Shown here: positions 44,748-53,057 of the stretch, one piece after another
Numbering within the stretch: the first letter of the stretch is position 1
Layout: each line of letters begins with the position of its first letter
Source of the DNA: Hyphomicrobiales bacterium
Lineage (GTDB): Bacteria; Pseudomonadota; Alphaproteobacteria; Rhizobiales; Rhizobiaceae
DNA: 64,000 nucleotides
Reading direction: 5' to 3'
NCBI GenBank assembly: GCA_900472395.1
Contig: UCHV01000026.1
Span: forward strand, 62,001-126,000
The notes under the pieces: model-generated
Database searches by the model: none
Told to the model about the DNA's origin: nothing
The model's input: the letters and a program-made list of their open reading frames with translations, nothing else
Program-made: the position numbers and the translations under genes

Positions 44748-46232
44748 TCAGCCTGCATTGCTGGCGCCCGAGATGGCGCGGTTGAGCGTGTTGTCGACAA
44801 GGCCATCGACTTCGATACGGGCATCAAGCGTCTGCTTGTAGGCGACCGAGGCATCCTTGGCCGGTTGCGGCAGTGCATCCCATTCCGTGCTGGCGCCCTT
44901 GAGATCGCCTTTACGCAGCTTGTCTTCAATGCGCGCAACGATGGCTTCAGGCGTATCGCCCTCGACATCGCCGACCGGCCGAACCTTCACCATCTGCATC
45001 GCGCTGGAGATTAGTCGGCTACCGACACCGGCCTGCTGGTCGGTTTCATGAGCCGCGTTGAGGATGGCGTCTGCCGTCTGCGAAAATTTCTGGACGAGAT
45101 CGGAGGCGGATGGCACTCCGACCTGCGCGAACTTTTCAAGCGTCTGAACCACTGGATCATTGCCGGCGATGCCGGAAAAGGTCTGCAGCTCGCCGGTGAA
45201 AGGACCGCCGCGATCGATCGCGGTCTTCAGGGCGGAAGCGGCGAGCGCCTTTGCGACGGCCTCCTCGCGGCCGGGTTGATCGACCTTGGTTTCCAAGGCG
45301 GCGAGGCGCTCTGTCAGCGCATCGGAGGCTGCCGCAGTCGAGCCGGCTTCTGCGATCCTGCTTTCCAGAGCGGCGAGGCGCTCGGTGATTTCGACGCCAA
45401 CTGCGCCGCTATTGCCAGCCGGAGCCGATGCTTTGAGAGCATCTATGGCGGCGGTGCTGGATGCGAGTTGCCGGTTGAGGCCGTCGATCTGCTGCTGCAG
45501 GGCGGCGGTTTCATCCGAGCGGCTGCTGGCAGATCCTGGGATGACGCCCGCGTAAAACATGCTGCCGGCCAGTGCTAAAGCGATGATGCCGCCCAAAATG
45601 CCGGCTGCGACCAGCGATGATGTGGCAGGCGACTGGCGAGCAGGTGCGTTGGTTGTTGAGGCCGATGCGTTGCCGGTTTTGGTTTCGGCTGGTTTCGATT
45701 GCGGATCGGGCTTTGTGGACGTCGCACCGGTCGCGCTGCTTGTGTTTGCAGCGTTCGCCCCAAAGGGTTTGGGAGCCGCTGTAGCCGTGGAGCCACCGAT
45801 CGGGCCGGAGCTCTTCGTATTGTTGCCGGTTGCCGCGCTGCTTGCAGACGAAACCGTTGGCTCCGGCGTTGGCATTGATGTGGGGGCACTCGTGCCGGGA
45901 CCGGTGCCCGTAGCGGCCTTGGATGTTTCGGCTGGCTTGGTCGCTTCTGGTTTGTTTGTCACGGCGCCCACTGCCGCCACCGGTTTGACGTCTGCGGTTT
46001 TGGCAGCTGCCACCGGCTTTTCTGTTGAAGGTTCCGGCTTGTCTGATTCAGCCTTGGATGCTGCCGTGTTTTTCGTATCTGCCTTGGCGTCGTTTTGTGC
46101 CGCCGCCATCGGCGTGTCGCTGTCATCGCTGCGCACAGGTGTCGCAATCGTGCTGACGTCTTCGGCCGCAAGATCGATCGTGACGGGAGACTTGTCCGAT
46201 TTGGAGCGGCGGGGGGGCTTGTCCGAAACCAT
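44748..46232 (-). CDS. Mitofilin/Mic60-like inner-membrane protein (COG4223)
   Basis: The 494-residue protein starts with about 200 Ala/Thr/Pro/Lys-rich residues, then one membrane span (about 206-228, LVAAGILGGIIALALAG), a coiled-coil stretch (ALQQQIDGLNRQLASS) and a C-terminal mitofilin-type helical domain. Alphaproteobacterial Mic60 homologues sit in hem clusters, as here between hemD and hemY, and relate to the mitochondrial cristae organiser. I chose the ATG at 46232 because TGAGG lies just upstream; in-frame codons up to 46298 extend the frame without support. Confidence 0.85.
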   Translation of the reverse strand: MVSDKPPRRSKSDKSPVTIDLAAEDVSTIATPVRSDDSDTPMAAAQNDAKADTKNTAASKAESDKPEPSTEKPVAAAKTADVKPVAAVGAVTNKPEATKPAETSKAATGTGPGTSAPTSMPTPEPTVSSASSAATGNNTKSSGPIGGSTATAAPKPFGANAANTSSATGATSTKPDPQSKPAETKTGNASASTTNAPARQSPATSSLVAAGILGGIIALALAGSMFYAGVIPGSASSRSDETAALQQQIDGLNRQLASSTAAIDALKASAPAGNSGAVGVEITERLAALESRIAEAGSTAAASDALTERLAALETKVDQPGREEAVAKALAASALKTAIDRGGPFTGELQTFSGIAGNDPVVQTLEKFAQVGVPSASDLVQKFSQTADAILNAAHETDQQAGVGSRLISSAMQMVKVRPVGDVEGDTPEAIVARIEDKLRKGDLKGASTEWDALPQPAKDASVAYKQTLDARIEVDGLVDNTLNRAISGASNAG

Positions 46233-46343
46233 GGCAACCTCATTTCTTGGCATAGAGGATAAAAGTAGACAGCGGGGCGAGCGAAGGGAAGGGGCCAATC
46301 CCGATTTAGGTGCCGCCGGGTTCCTTGTTATCGGCCGTGATGG

Positions 46344-47042
46344 TTAGAGAAGTGCCAGCAGGCTGGCTTCGTCTGGCCTCTCTGCCACTTTCACGCGATC
46401 CCGCAATGCGGGCGGCACGATTTCTGAGACACGAGCGCTGAGGCAGGCGATCAGGCAGGGCACAAAAGCCGTGAGATTTTGCGTGATCAACGGAAGCTCG
46501 AAGAACAGCCGGGCCGTTTCCCGCGAGTGGAAAAGAATGGCGCCGGGCGGGTGTTTGATCAGATCGAGAATTTCGTCCTGTGACGGCGCGAGCGGCACCA
46601 TCTCGTAGCACTCCGCGACTGTCAGCGGGATGCCGGCTGCCGTAAGTGCCTTTTCGAAGGTCGGCGACCTTGGTCGCCCCGTGAAATAGACGACTTCAGG
46701 CGGAGCGTGCTGCGCGATAAGAGCCGCCAGCGATGCGCCGTCGCCATCGGCAACGAGGATATTTTTGAAACCTGCCTCGCCTGCTGCGGCGGCCGTCTTG
46801 CGGCCGACTGCAAAAAGCGATGCGTTCAGGTGCGAGGAGATGTCAAAACGGCAGATGGCTCGCAATGCTTCCGCACTGGTGACGGCTATGGCCGGATAGG
46901 TGCGCGACAGAGCCGTCCTGACCTGATCTTGCAGGTGTCGCGCTTCACTCAGCGGCAAGAGCTGCGGTTCGTGCCCCATGCCGCGAAGTTCTGCGGCGGT
47001 GGCCTGCGCCCTGTCCAGAGGTCGCGTTACCACCACCCGCAT
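46344..47042 (-). CDS. hemD: Uroporphyrinogen-III synthase
   Basis: HemD cyclises hydroxymethylbilane to uroporphyrinogen III. The family is poorly conserved; this 232-residue protein begins MRVVVTRPLDRAQATAAEL and contains AVTSAEALRAI, AVGRKTAAAAGEAGF and FTGRPRSPTFEKAL, which fit. The position right after hemC (4 bases apart) supports it. The start at 47042 is preferred over an in-frame stretch overlapping hemC. Confidence 0.92.
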   Translation of the reverse strand: MRVVVTRPLDRAQATAAELRGMGHEPQLLPLSEARHLQDQVRTALSRTYPAIAVTSAEALRAICRFDISSHLNASLFAVGRKTAAAAGEAGFKNILVADGDGASLAALIAQHAPPEVVYFTGRPRSPTFEKALTAAGIPLTVAECYEMVPLAPSQDEILDLIKHPPGAILFHSRETARLFFELPLITQNLTAFVPCLIACLSARVSEIVPPALRDRVKVAERPDEASLLALL

Positions 47043-47046
47043 CTCA

Positions 47047-47976
47047 TCAGCTCCAGCTGGCGAAAAAGCCGGGTCCGGCTGCCGTGCGCACCGTCTCACC
47101 GGCTTGCTTGCCGAGCCTGACTGCCTCCGAACGCAGCCCGTCAATGCTGATGGCGTGTTCCTGGGTGCCATCCGGTGTCAGGATCAGCCCGGAAAATTTC
47201 AGGTGTTCGCCGTCGAGGATCGTGTAACCGGCGATCGGTGTGCGGCAGGAACCGTCGAGAACTTCCAGGAAGGCGCGCTCGCAGGAAACCGCGTCATAGG
47301 TCGGCTTGTGGTTGATGCCTTCAAGCAGGTCCAGAACGCGGCGATCACCGATGCGACTTTCGATGCAGATCGCGCCTTGAGCCGGGGCGGGCGGAAATTC
47401 CGTGGGATCGAGAAGCTCGGTGATCACATCCTCGCGACCGAGGCGTTTCAGCCCGGCCAAAGCCAGAAGTGTGGCATCCACCTCGCCTTCATTGAGCTTG
47501 CGCAGGCGGGTTTCCACCGAACCGCGGAAAACGATGACTTCGATATCCGGGCGCATGCGGCGGATCAGCGCCTGGCGGCGCAGCGAGGCTGAACCGACGA
47601 TGGCGCGGTCGGGCAGAGCTGCCAGGCTCGGCGCGGTGCGGCCGACAACGGCATCACGAAAATCCTCGCGCGGCAGATAGGCGGAAATTTCAAGGCCTTC
47701 CGGCAACCATGTCGGCATGTCTTTCGAAGAATGGACGGCGAAATCCAGTTCACCGGAAAGGAGCTGCTGTTCCAGTTCCTCCGTGAAAAGGCCCTTGCCG
47801 CCGATCTCGCTCAAGGCGCGATCGGTAATACGGTCGCCCTTGGTCGAAAGCACGACGACCTCGAACATTTCCTCTGGCAGGCCATGGGCCTCCATCAGCC
47901 GGGAGCGGGTCTCGGCAGCCTGAGCGAGCGCAAGCGGGCTGCCGCGCGTGCCGATCCGGAAAGGTTTTGTTTGCAT
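47047..47976 (-). CDS. hemC: Hydroxymethylbilane synthase (porphobilinogen deaminase)
   Basis: HemC polymerises four porphobilinogens. The 309-residue protein has [13 protein letters not shown] at the N-terminus, [12 protein letters not shown] with the catalytic aspartate region, and Cys244 in [11 protein letters not shown], which carries the dipyrromethane cofactor. It is the first gene of the minus-strand cluster hemC-hemD-Mic60-hemY-TerB-amidotransferase and is divergent from tsaD with 73 bases between starts. Confidence 0.97.
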   Translation of the reverse strand: MQTKPFRIGTRGSPLALAQAAETRSRLMEAHGLPEEMFEVVVLSTKGDRITDRALSEIGGKGLFTEELEQQLLSGELDFAVHSSKDMPTWLPEGLEISAYLPREDFRDAVVGRTAPSLAALPDRAIVGSASLRRQALIRRMRPDIEVIVFRGSVETRLRKLNEGEVDATLLALAGLKRLGREDVITELLDPTEFPPAPAQGAICIESRIGDRRVLDLLEGINHKPTYDAVSCERAFLEVLDGSCRTPIAGYTILDGEHLKFSGLILTPDGTQEHAISIDGLRSEAVRLGKQAGETVRTAAGPGFFASWS

Positions 47977-48049
47977 CCGCAGTCATCCATTGTTAGGCGG
48001 TAGCTTCGTAACCGGCTTCTAGCCCTATCGCAATCAATCCGACAGACCC

Positions 48050-49144
48050 ATGGCACCGTTTCTGCGTATTCTCGGCATCGAAACCAGCTGCGACGAGACC
48101 GCCGCGGCGGTGGTCGCGCGTCACGACGACGGGCGTGGTGAAATCCTCTCCGACGTTGTTTTCTCGCAGCTTGAGGAGCACAGCGCCTATGGCGGCGTGG
48201 TGCCGGAGATCGCCGCACGCGCCCATGTCGAGGCCGTCGATGGACTGATCGATGAGGCGCTTGCCCGCGCCAATCTGTCGCTATCCGATATCGATGCGAT
48301 TGCCGCAACGTCGGGCCCGGGCCTGATCGGCGGCCTGCTGGTCGGGTTGATGACTGGCAAGGCGCTTGCGCTTGCCACCGGCAAGCCGCTTTATGCGATC
48401 AACCATCTCGAAGGCCATGCGCTGACGGCGCGACTGACGGATGGTTTGAGCTTTCCCTACCTGATGCTGCTCGTGTCCGGCGGCCATACCCAGCTTATCC
48501 TGGTCAAGGGTGTCGGCGAATACGAACGCTGGGGCACGACGATCGATGACGCGCTTGGCGAAGCTTTCGACAAGACGGCAAAACTTCTCGGCCTGCCTTA
48601 TCCGGGCGGTCCGGCTGTCGAGAAAGCCGCCTTGACCGGCAATGCGGATCGATTTGTTCTGCCGCGCCCGCTGGTCGGCGAAGCGCGCCTCGACTTTTCC
48701 TTTTCCGGCCTGAAGACTGCCGTGCGGCAGGCTGCAACCGAGATTGCACCGCTCTCCGATCAGGATGTGGCCGATATCTGCGCCTCGTTCCAGAAGGCGA
48801 TTTCTCGGACCCTGCGCGATCGTATCGGCCGTGGACTTGCACGCTTCACGGCGGAATATCCTGATGTCGATGAGCCGGCACTTGTCGTGGCGGGCGGCGT
48901 TGCCGCCAACCAGGAAATTCGCCGCACCTTGCAGACGCTTTGCTCCGAACACCGCTTCAATTTCATTGCGCCGCCGATGAACCTGTGCACCGACAATGCC
49001 TCGATGATCGCATGGGCCGGGCTTGAGCGCATGGCCAATGACGTTTCCCCCGACACGATGGAAGTGGCGCCGCGTTCACGCTGGCCGCTCGATCAGCAAG
49101 CGCAAACGCTGCTTGGTTCCGGCAAGAGAGGGGCAAAGGCATGA
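48050..49144 (+). CDS. tsaD: tRNA threonylcarbamoyladenosine transferase TsaD
   Basis: TsaD transfers the threonylcarbamoyl group to A37 of ANN-decoding tRNAs. The 364-residue protein has the N-terminal [14 protein letters not shown]. The iron-binding histidine motif is [10 protein letters not shown], and SGGHTQL and [10 protein letters not shown] are ATP-site motifs. Its product is the substrate of MtaB (2612-3898). Its stop overlaps the gpsA start by four bases (ATGA). hemC-tsaD divergence is a frequent alphaproteobacterial arrangement. Confidence 0.97.
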   Translation: MAPFLRILGIETSCDETAAAVVARHDDGRGEILSDVVFSQLEEHSAYGGVVPEIAARAHVEAVDGLIDEALARANLSLSDIDAIAATSGPGLIGGLLVGLMTGKALALATGKPLYAINHLEGHALTARLTDGLSFPYLMLLVSGGHTQLILVKGVGEYERWGTTIDDALGEAFDKTAKLLGLPYPGGPAVEKAALTGNADRFVLPRPLVGEARLDFSFSGLKTAVRQAATEIAPLSDQDVADICASFQKAISRTLRDRIGRGLARFTAEYPDVDEPALVVAGGVAANQEIRRTLQTLCSEHRFNFIAPPMNLCTDNASMIAWAGLERMANDVSPDTMEVAPRSRWPLDQQAQTLLGSGKRGAKA

Positions 49145-50130
49145 CTGATCGCCAGAAGATCGCCGTCATTGGCGCCGGTGCCTTCGGTACGGCGCTTGCC
49201 ACCGTGATGGCGCTGGATGGTCGATCCCATGTGACGCTTGTTGGGCGCGATCTGGCATTGATGGCCGACCTGCGTGACGACCGTATACATGACGCGGCCT
49301 TGCCGGGCGTGCCCTTGCCCGACAATCTTCAGTTTTCTGCCGAGCCGGACGCTCTGGAACAGGCGGATCTCGTTCTGTTTGCCATGCCGGCGCAGGCCCA
49401 TGATGCCGCTGCGCATTATTACGGTCCCTATCTGCGCGGCGATGTCGTGGTCGTCACCTGCGCCAAGGGTATCGAGCGTTCGAGTGGCCGTCTGTTGACT
49501 GACGTGCTGAAGGCATCCTTGCCGAACAATACCGTCGCCGTTCTATCCGGCCCCGGGTTTGCCGCGGATATTGCGCGTGGCCTGCCGACGGCCATGTCCA
49601 TTGCTGCGGAAGACTTGAGCGTTGCCGAGCATCTGGCGCAGACCATATCAAGCCCGACCTTTCGGCTTTACGCCTCATCCGACCGCATCGGTGTTCAGCT
49701 TGGCGGTGCCTTGAAAAACGTGCTGGCGATTGCCTGCGGTGTCGTTGAGGGTGCGGGTCTTGGAGATAGTGCCCGTGCGGCATTGATTGCGCGCGGGCTT
49801 GCGGAAATGTCGCGTCTGGTCGTGGCGCTCGGCGGTTCGGCCGATACCGTTCGCGGGCTTTCCGGCTTGGGTGATCTTGTGCTGACGGCCACCAGCCACC
49901 AGTCGCGCAATCTGCGTTTCGGCATCGCGCTCGGCGAAGGCGTTCCGGCGGATGTGGCTGCGGGCGGTCTGGTCGAAGGTGCGCATACCGCTTCGGTTGC
50001 CGTTCGGCTGGCGCGCAAGAACGGTATCGAAATGCCGGTGGCGGAAGCGGTAGCGGCCATCATCGATGGTCGCCTCGGCGTTCGCGCTGCCATGGAAGCG
50101 TTGATGACGCGGCCGATTACCACGGAATAA
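49141..50130 (+). CDS. gpsA: Glycerol-3-phosphate dehydrogenase [NAD(P)+]
   Basis: GpsA makes glycerol-3-phosphate for phospholipids. The 329-residue protein has the Rossmann loop [10 protein letters not shown] and the signature [17 protein letters not shown] with the catalytic lysine. The start overlaps the tsaD stop. The YciI-like, EVE and methyltransferase genes follow at short spacing and may be co-transcribed. Confidence 0.96.
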   Translation: MTDRQKIAVIGAGAFGTALATVMALDGRSHVTLVGRDLALMADLRDDRIHDAALPGVPLPDNLQFSAEPDALEQADLVLFAMPAQAHDAAAHYYGPYLRGDVVVVTCAKGIERSSGRLLTDVLKASLPNNTVAVLSGPGFAADIARGLPTAMSIAAEDLSVAEHLAQTISSPTFRLYASSDRIGVQLGGALKNVLAIACGVVEGAGLGDSARAALIARGLAEMSRLVVALGGSADTVRGLSGLGDLVLTATSHQSRNLRFGIALGEGVPADVAAGGLVEGAHTASVAVRLARKNGIEMPVAEAVAAIIDGRLGVRAAMEALMTRPITTE

Positions 50131-50155
50131 TTTCAATCGTCACGGGAGTTCTCAC

Positions 50156-50452
50156 ATGCCTCTCTTTTCCTTTCTCTGCACCGACAAGCCGAATTCGCTG
50201 GAATTGCGCATGGCCACGCGTCCGCCGCATGTGGAGCACCTGACCGCGCTCAACGAAAAGGGTATCCTGAAAATGGCAGGTCCGTTTCTCGATGCAGATG
50301 GCAAGCCGAATGGCAGCCTCGTAATCGTCGAGACCGCGACAATCGAAGAAGCCAGGGCACTGGCCGATGCCGATCCTTACGCAAAGGCCGGCCTGTTCGA
50401 AAAGGTCGAAGTGAAACCGTTCAACTGGGTTTTCAACCCGCCGAAGGCTTGA
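50156..50452 (+). CDS. YciI family protein
   Basis: This 98-residue protein has the YciI fold: CTDKPNSLELRMATRPPHVEHL at the start, MAGPFLDADGKPNGSLVIVE in the middle and a conserved DPYAKAGLFEKVEVKPFNWV end. The family is ferredoxin-like and dimeric, with a His/Asp pair of uncertain enzymatic role. It lies between gpsA and the EVE-domain gene. Confidence 0.9.
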   Translation: MPLFSFLCTDKPNSLELRMATRPPHVEHLTALNEKGILKMAGPFLDADGKPNGSLVIVETATIEEARALADADPYAKAGLFEKVEVKPFNWVFNPPKA

Positions 50453-50458
50453 TCATAC

Positions 50459-50899
50459 ATGGCTTACTGGCTTTTCAAATCCGAACCCGATGTCTGGTCA
50501 TGGGAGCAGCAGAAGGCCAAGGGCGCTGCCGGCGAAGAATGGACCGGTGTGCGCAACTATCAGGCCCGCAACAACATGCGGGCCATGAAGATCGGCGACA
50601 AGGGTTTCTTCTACCACTCCAACGAGGGGCTTGAGATCGTCGGTATCGTCGAGGTCTGCGCGCTGTCGCACCCCGATTCGTCGGCCAAGGGCGATCCCAA
50701 ATGGGATTGCGTCGATATCCGCGCCGTCACCGATGTGCCGAAGCCGATCACGCTCAAGGACGTGAAGGCAAACCCGAAGTTCGAAAAGATGTCGCTGGTG
50801 ACATCGATGCGGCTTTCGGTTCAGCCGGTCACCGATGAGGAATATTTCGAGATCTGCCGCCTCGGCGGTGTCGACAATCCGCCCAAGTCGCCGGACTGA
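50459..50899 (+). CDS. EVE domain protein
   Basis: This 146-residue protein consists of an EVE/PUA-like domain: YWLFKSEPDVWSWEQ at the start, GVRNYQARNNMRAMKIGDKGFFYHS and the LVTSMRLSVQPVTDEEY end. EVE domains bind modified bases in DNA or RNA; as a free-standing single-domain gene it is common housekeeping in proteobacteria. It is 6 bases after the YciI-like gene. Confidence 0.93.
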   Translation: MAYWLFKSEPDVWSWEQQKAKGAAGEEWTGVRNYQARNNMRAMKIGDKGFFYHSNEGLEIVGIVEVCALSHPDSSAKGDPKWDCVDIRAVTDVPKPITLKDVKANPKFEKMSLVTSMRLSVQPVTDEEYFEICRLGGVDNPPKSPD

Positions 50900-50918
50900 C
50901 CCGAAGGGTGGATGCGGC

Positions 50919-51563
50919 GTGAAGACCGATCCGAAAAACTTCATTCTGGCCAATACCGATCTCATGCGCCCGCCGCATGTGCCGGAAGTGCAGCTGCATC
51001 TGGCAAGCGAGGCGCATGAGCTTTGGTTGAAGACCGAGGACGAGTTGCAGGAGATCGGCCTGCCGCCGCCTTTCTGGGCGTTTGCCTGGGCGGGTGGCCA
51101 GGGGCTGGCCCGGCATGTTCTCGACCACCCGGAACTTGTTGCCGGCAAACGTGTGCTGGATTTCGCCACCGGTTCCGGCCTGGTGGCGATTGCGGCGGCG
51201 AAGGCGGGGGCGGCTCAGGTGATCGCCGCCGATATCGATCCATGGGTTGAGACTGCTGTTGCTCTCAACGCTGCCGCCAACGATGTCGCACTTGCCTTCA
51301 CGCGAGAAAACCTGGTCGGACAAAAGGTCGAGGCCGATATCATTCTGGCCGGAGATGTCTTTTACGACCGGGATTTTGCCGAGGCACTGCTGCCTTGGTT
51401 CAAGCAACTATCGGGGCAAGGCAAACAGGTTGTGGTCGGCGATCCCGGTCGCAGTTATTGCCCGAAGGACAATCTTTCGGCGCTGGCGACCTATGACGTG
51501 CCGGTCACTCGCGCTCTGGAAGATAGCGAGGTGAAACGAACCACCGTCTGGCGGTTCGTCTGA
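50919..51563 (+). CDS. METTL20-like protein-lysine methyltransferase
   Basis: This is a 214-residue class I SAM methyltransferase. PPFWAFAWAGGQGLARHVLD, then VLDFATGSGLVAIAAAKAGA (motif I) and LAGDVFYDRDFA (post-motif segment) match the METTL20/ETFBKMT group. From established work, the Agrobacterium tumefaciens homologue methylates lysines of ribosomal protein L7/L12 and of electron transfer flavoprotein beta. I start at the GTG at 50919 with GAAGGG upstream; the frame is open further back into the EVE gene. Confidence 0.85.
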   Translation: MKTDPKNFILANTDLMRPPHVPEVQLHLASEAHELWLKTEDELQEIGLPPPFWAFAWAGGQGLARHVLDHPELVAGKRVLDFATGSGLVAIAAAKAGAAQVIAADIDPWVETAVALNAAANDVALAFTRENLVGQKVEADIILAGDVFYDRDFAEALLPWFKQLSGQGKQVVVGDPGRSYCPKDNLSALATYDVPVTRALEDSEVKRTTVWRFV

Positions 51564-51579
51564 AGTCACGCGGCAAAAG

Positions 51580-51963
51580 TCAGCGGTCTCCGCGGATCAC
51601 GCAGACGCCGGATTCGATAACGCAGCCGTTACGCGGCGCAAAAGCGTCATTGTAGGCAACGGCATCGACATCGATGATTTTGGCTTTTGGCGCCAGAATG
51701 ACGGTGGATTTCGTCTTTCGGTATCTGCTCTTGAATTCACGATTGTCGATGAAAGTGCCGATAATGAAGAGCGAAGGATAGGAGCGCCTGATGGCGTAGT
51801 GTCCAGTGCGATCCTCGCCACTATGGGAACGAACAGCGAAATTGTTGCCAAGCGGTCCATTACCGCTTCCCAAAGACCGGTCGCCGGCATTGGCGAATGG
51901 TGCAGTGCACACAAACAGAAGAGCGGCGGCGATCATGCCGCAGCGGATGCTTTTCGCCATCAT
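51580..51963 (-). CDS. Small secreted protein of unknown function
   Basis: This 127-residue protein has a clear signal peptide (about residues 1-26, LLFVCTAPFANAGD) and a mature part with two cysteines close together near the C-terminus (GCVIESGVCVI). I do not recognise the family. GGAGGA lies eight bases before the ATG at 51963, so it is a well-supported gene. A perfect CtrA-type palindrome sits 26-40 bases upstream, in promoter position. Confidence 0.72.
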   Translation of the reverse strand: MMAKSIRCGMIAAALLFVCTAPFANAGDRSLGSGNGPLGNNFAVRSHSGEDRTGHYAIRRSYPSLFIIGTFIDNREFKSRYRKTKSTVILAPKAKIIDVDAVAYNDAFAPRNGCVIESGVCVIRGDR

Positions 51964-51988
51964 GGCGGTTCCTCCGGACGCATTACGG

Positions 51989-52003
51989 TTAACCAATGGT
52001 TAA
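51989..52003. promoter_or_regulatory. Candidate CtrA binding site, palindromic TTAACC-N3-GGTTAA
   Basis: TTAA (51989-51992) and TTAA (52000-52003) are seven bases apart, matching the CtrA consensus. The site is also a perfect palindrome (GTTAACC, three bases, GGTTAAC). It lies 26-40 bases before the start of the small secreted protein gene and about 270 bases before sdhC. Confidence 0.6.
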
Positions 52004-52183
52004 CACATGCGTTGAGAGAAAGCGCCACTGCTTTTTCAGAGGGCGTGAAAACTGACTGAAATGGTTAACTTTGCCGACAGATGGTATTGCCCGCGGCCGT
52101 ACTGCGCCCCAATCGATTAAATTCGGAATCGCTCTGAAATATGCTTGTCGTCGTGGCAATGGGCGATTAAAGCATCGCATGAT

Positions 52184-52215
52184 GCAATGCACATTTCTTC
52201 GGCATCGTGCATTGC
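52184..52215 (+). promoter_or_regulatory. sdhC leader hairpin
   Basis: GCAATGCAC (52184-52192) pairs perfectly with GTGCATTGC (52207-52215), giving a 9-bp stem with a 14-base loop. It ends 54 bases before the sdhC start. A second short stem, GCGCC/GGCGC, encloses AGGAGG between this hairpin and the gene. Confidence 0.45.
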
Positions 52216-52269
52216 CGGGAAAGCGCCAGGAGGTATGGGCGCACCCCGTGTATACGCCGCGAGGATATG

Positions 52270-52659
52270 ATGGCGAATGTGACGAATAAGCGGCCCCTGT
52301 CGCCGCACCTGCAAATCTACAAGCCCATTCCCACTATGGTTATGTCGATCGTTCACCGTATTACCGGTGGAGCACTGGCTGTGGGAACCATTATTTTGGC
52401 ATGGTGGCTAATTGCCGCAGCCTCGGGCAAGCCGTATTTCGACTGGATCAACTGGTTGCTCGGCACCTGGATCGGCCTTCTCGTGCTGTTCGGCTACACA
52501 TGGGCGCTGGTTCACCACATGCTCGGCGGCATGCGCCACTTCATGTGGGACATGGGTCACGGCTTCGACAAGCACTTCACCACCAAGCTGGCAATTGCCC
52601 TGCCGATCGTTTCGATCTGTCTCACCGTGGTGATCTGGATCGTCGGTCTGGCGATCTGA
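52270..52659 (+). CDS. sdhC: Succinate dehydrogenase cytochrome b556 subunit
   Basis: SdhC is a 129-residue, three-span membrane anchor that binds heme b and ubiquinone. The conserved RPLSPHLQIYK start and HxxGGMRHFMWD with the heme-ligand histidine are present. GAGG at 52261-52264 fits the second of two adjacent ATGs (52270) best. It is the first gene of sdhCDAB. Confidence 0.96.
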   Translation: MANVTNKRPLSPHLQIYKPIPTMVMSIVHRITGGALAVGTIILAWWLIAAASGKPYFDWINWLLGTWIGLLVLFGYTWALVHHMLGGMRHFMWDMGHGFDKHFTTKLAIALPIVSICLTVVIWIVGLAI

Positions 52660-52670
52660 GGGGATAAATC

Positions 52671-53051
52671 ATGGATATGCGTACGCCTCTCGGCAAAGTT
52701 CGCGGTCTCGGTTCTGCCAAGGCAGGCACCGAACATTTCTGGGTGCAGCGGATGTCTGCCGTGGCCATGGTGCCGCTGGCCATCTTCTTCATCATCTTCC
52801 TGATCCGCTATGCGGGTGCGCCTTACGAGGAAGTGGTCGGCGCTCTGTCGAACCCGATCGTCGCCGTGCTGTTCGGCATGATGATCATTGCCGGTCTCGT
52901 GCACATGCGCATCGGTGTGCAGGAAATCATCGTCGACTATGTCCATCATGAAGGGCTGAAGTTCCTCGTGATGATGCTCAATACATTTTTTGCAATGCTG
53001 ATCGGTGGTCTCTGTCTTTTCGCCGTTCTGAAAATTGCGTTCGTAGGATAA
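52671..53051 (+). CDS. sdhD: Succinate dehydrogenase membrane anchor subunit
   Basis: This 126-residue, three-span subunit pairs with SdhC. RGLGSAKAGTEHFWVQRMSA at the start and HMRIGVQEIIVDYVHHEGLK (heme and quinone region) are SdhD family features. It lies 11 bases after sdhC and 6 before sdhA. Confidence 0.95.
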   Translation: MDMRTPLGKVRGLGSAKAGTEHFWVQRMSAVAMVPLAIFFIIFLIRYAGAPYEEVVGALSNPIVAVLFGMMIIAGLVHMRIGVQEIIVDYVHHEGLKFLVMMLNTFFAMLIGGLCLFAVLKIAFVG

Positions 53052-53057
53052 CCCGCC

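Larger units (their letters stand above)
51964..52269. other. Divergent regulatory region, secreted protein / sdhC
   Basis: These 306 bases contain no supported gene. They hold a CtrA-type palindrome (51989-52003), a further ATGGTTAA half site near 52060, a leader hairpin (52184-52215), and AGGAGG at 52228-52233 well upstream of the sdhC start. A 12-codon open frame from 52235 ends in the sdhC start codon, but its spacing to AGGAGG is one base. Confidence 0.6.

Noticed and set aside
52235-52270. Short upstream open frame ending in the sdhC start codon
   Set aside because: Its ATG is only one base after AGGAGG, too close for normal initiation, so it is mentioned but not called as a gene.
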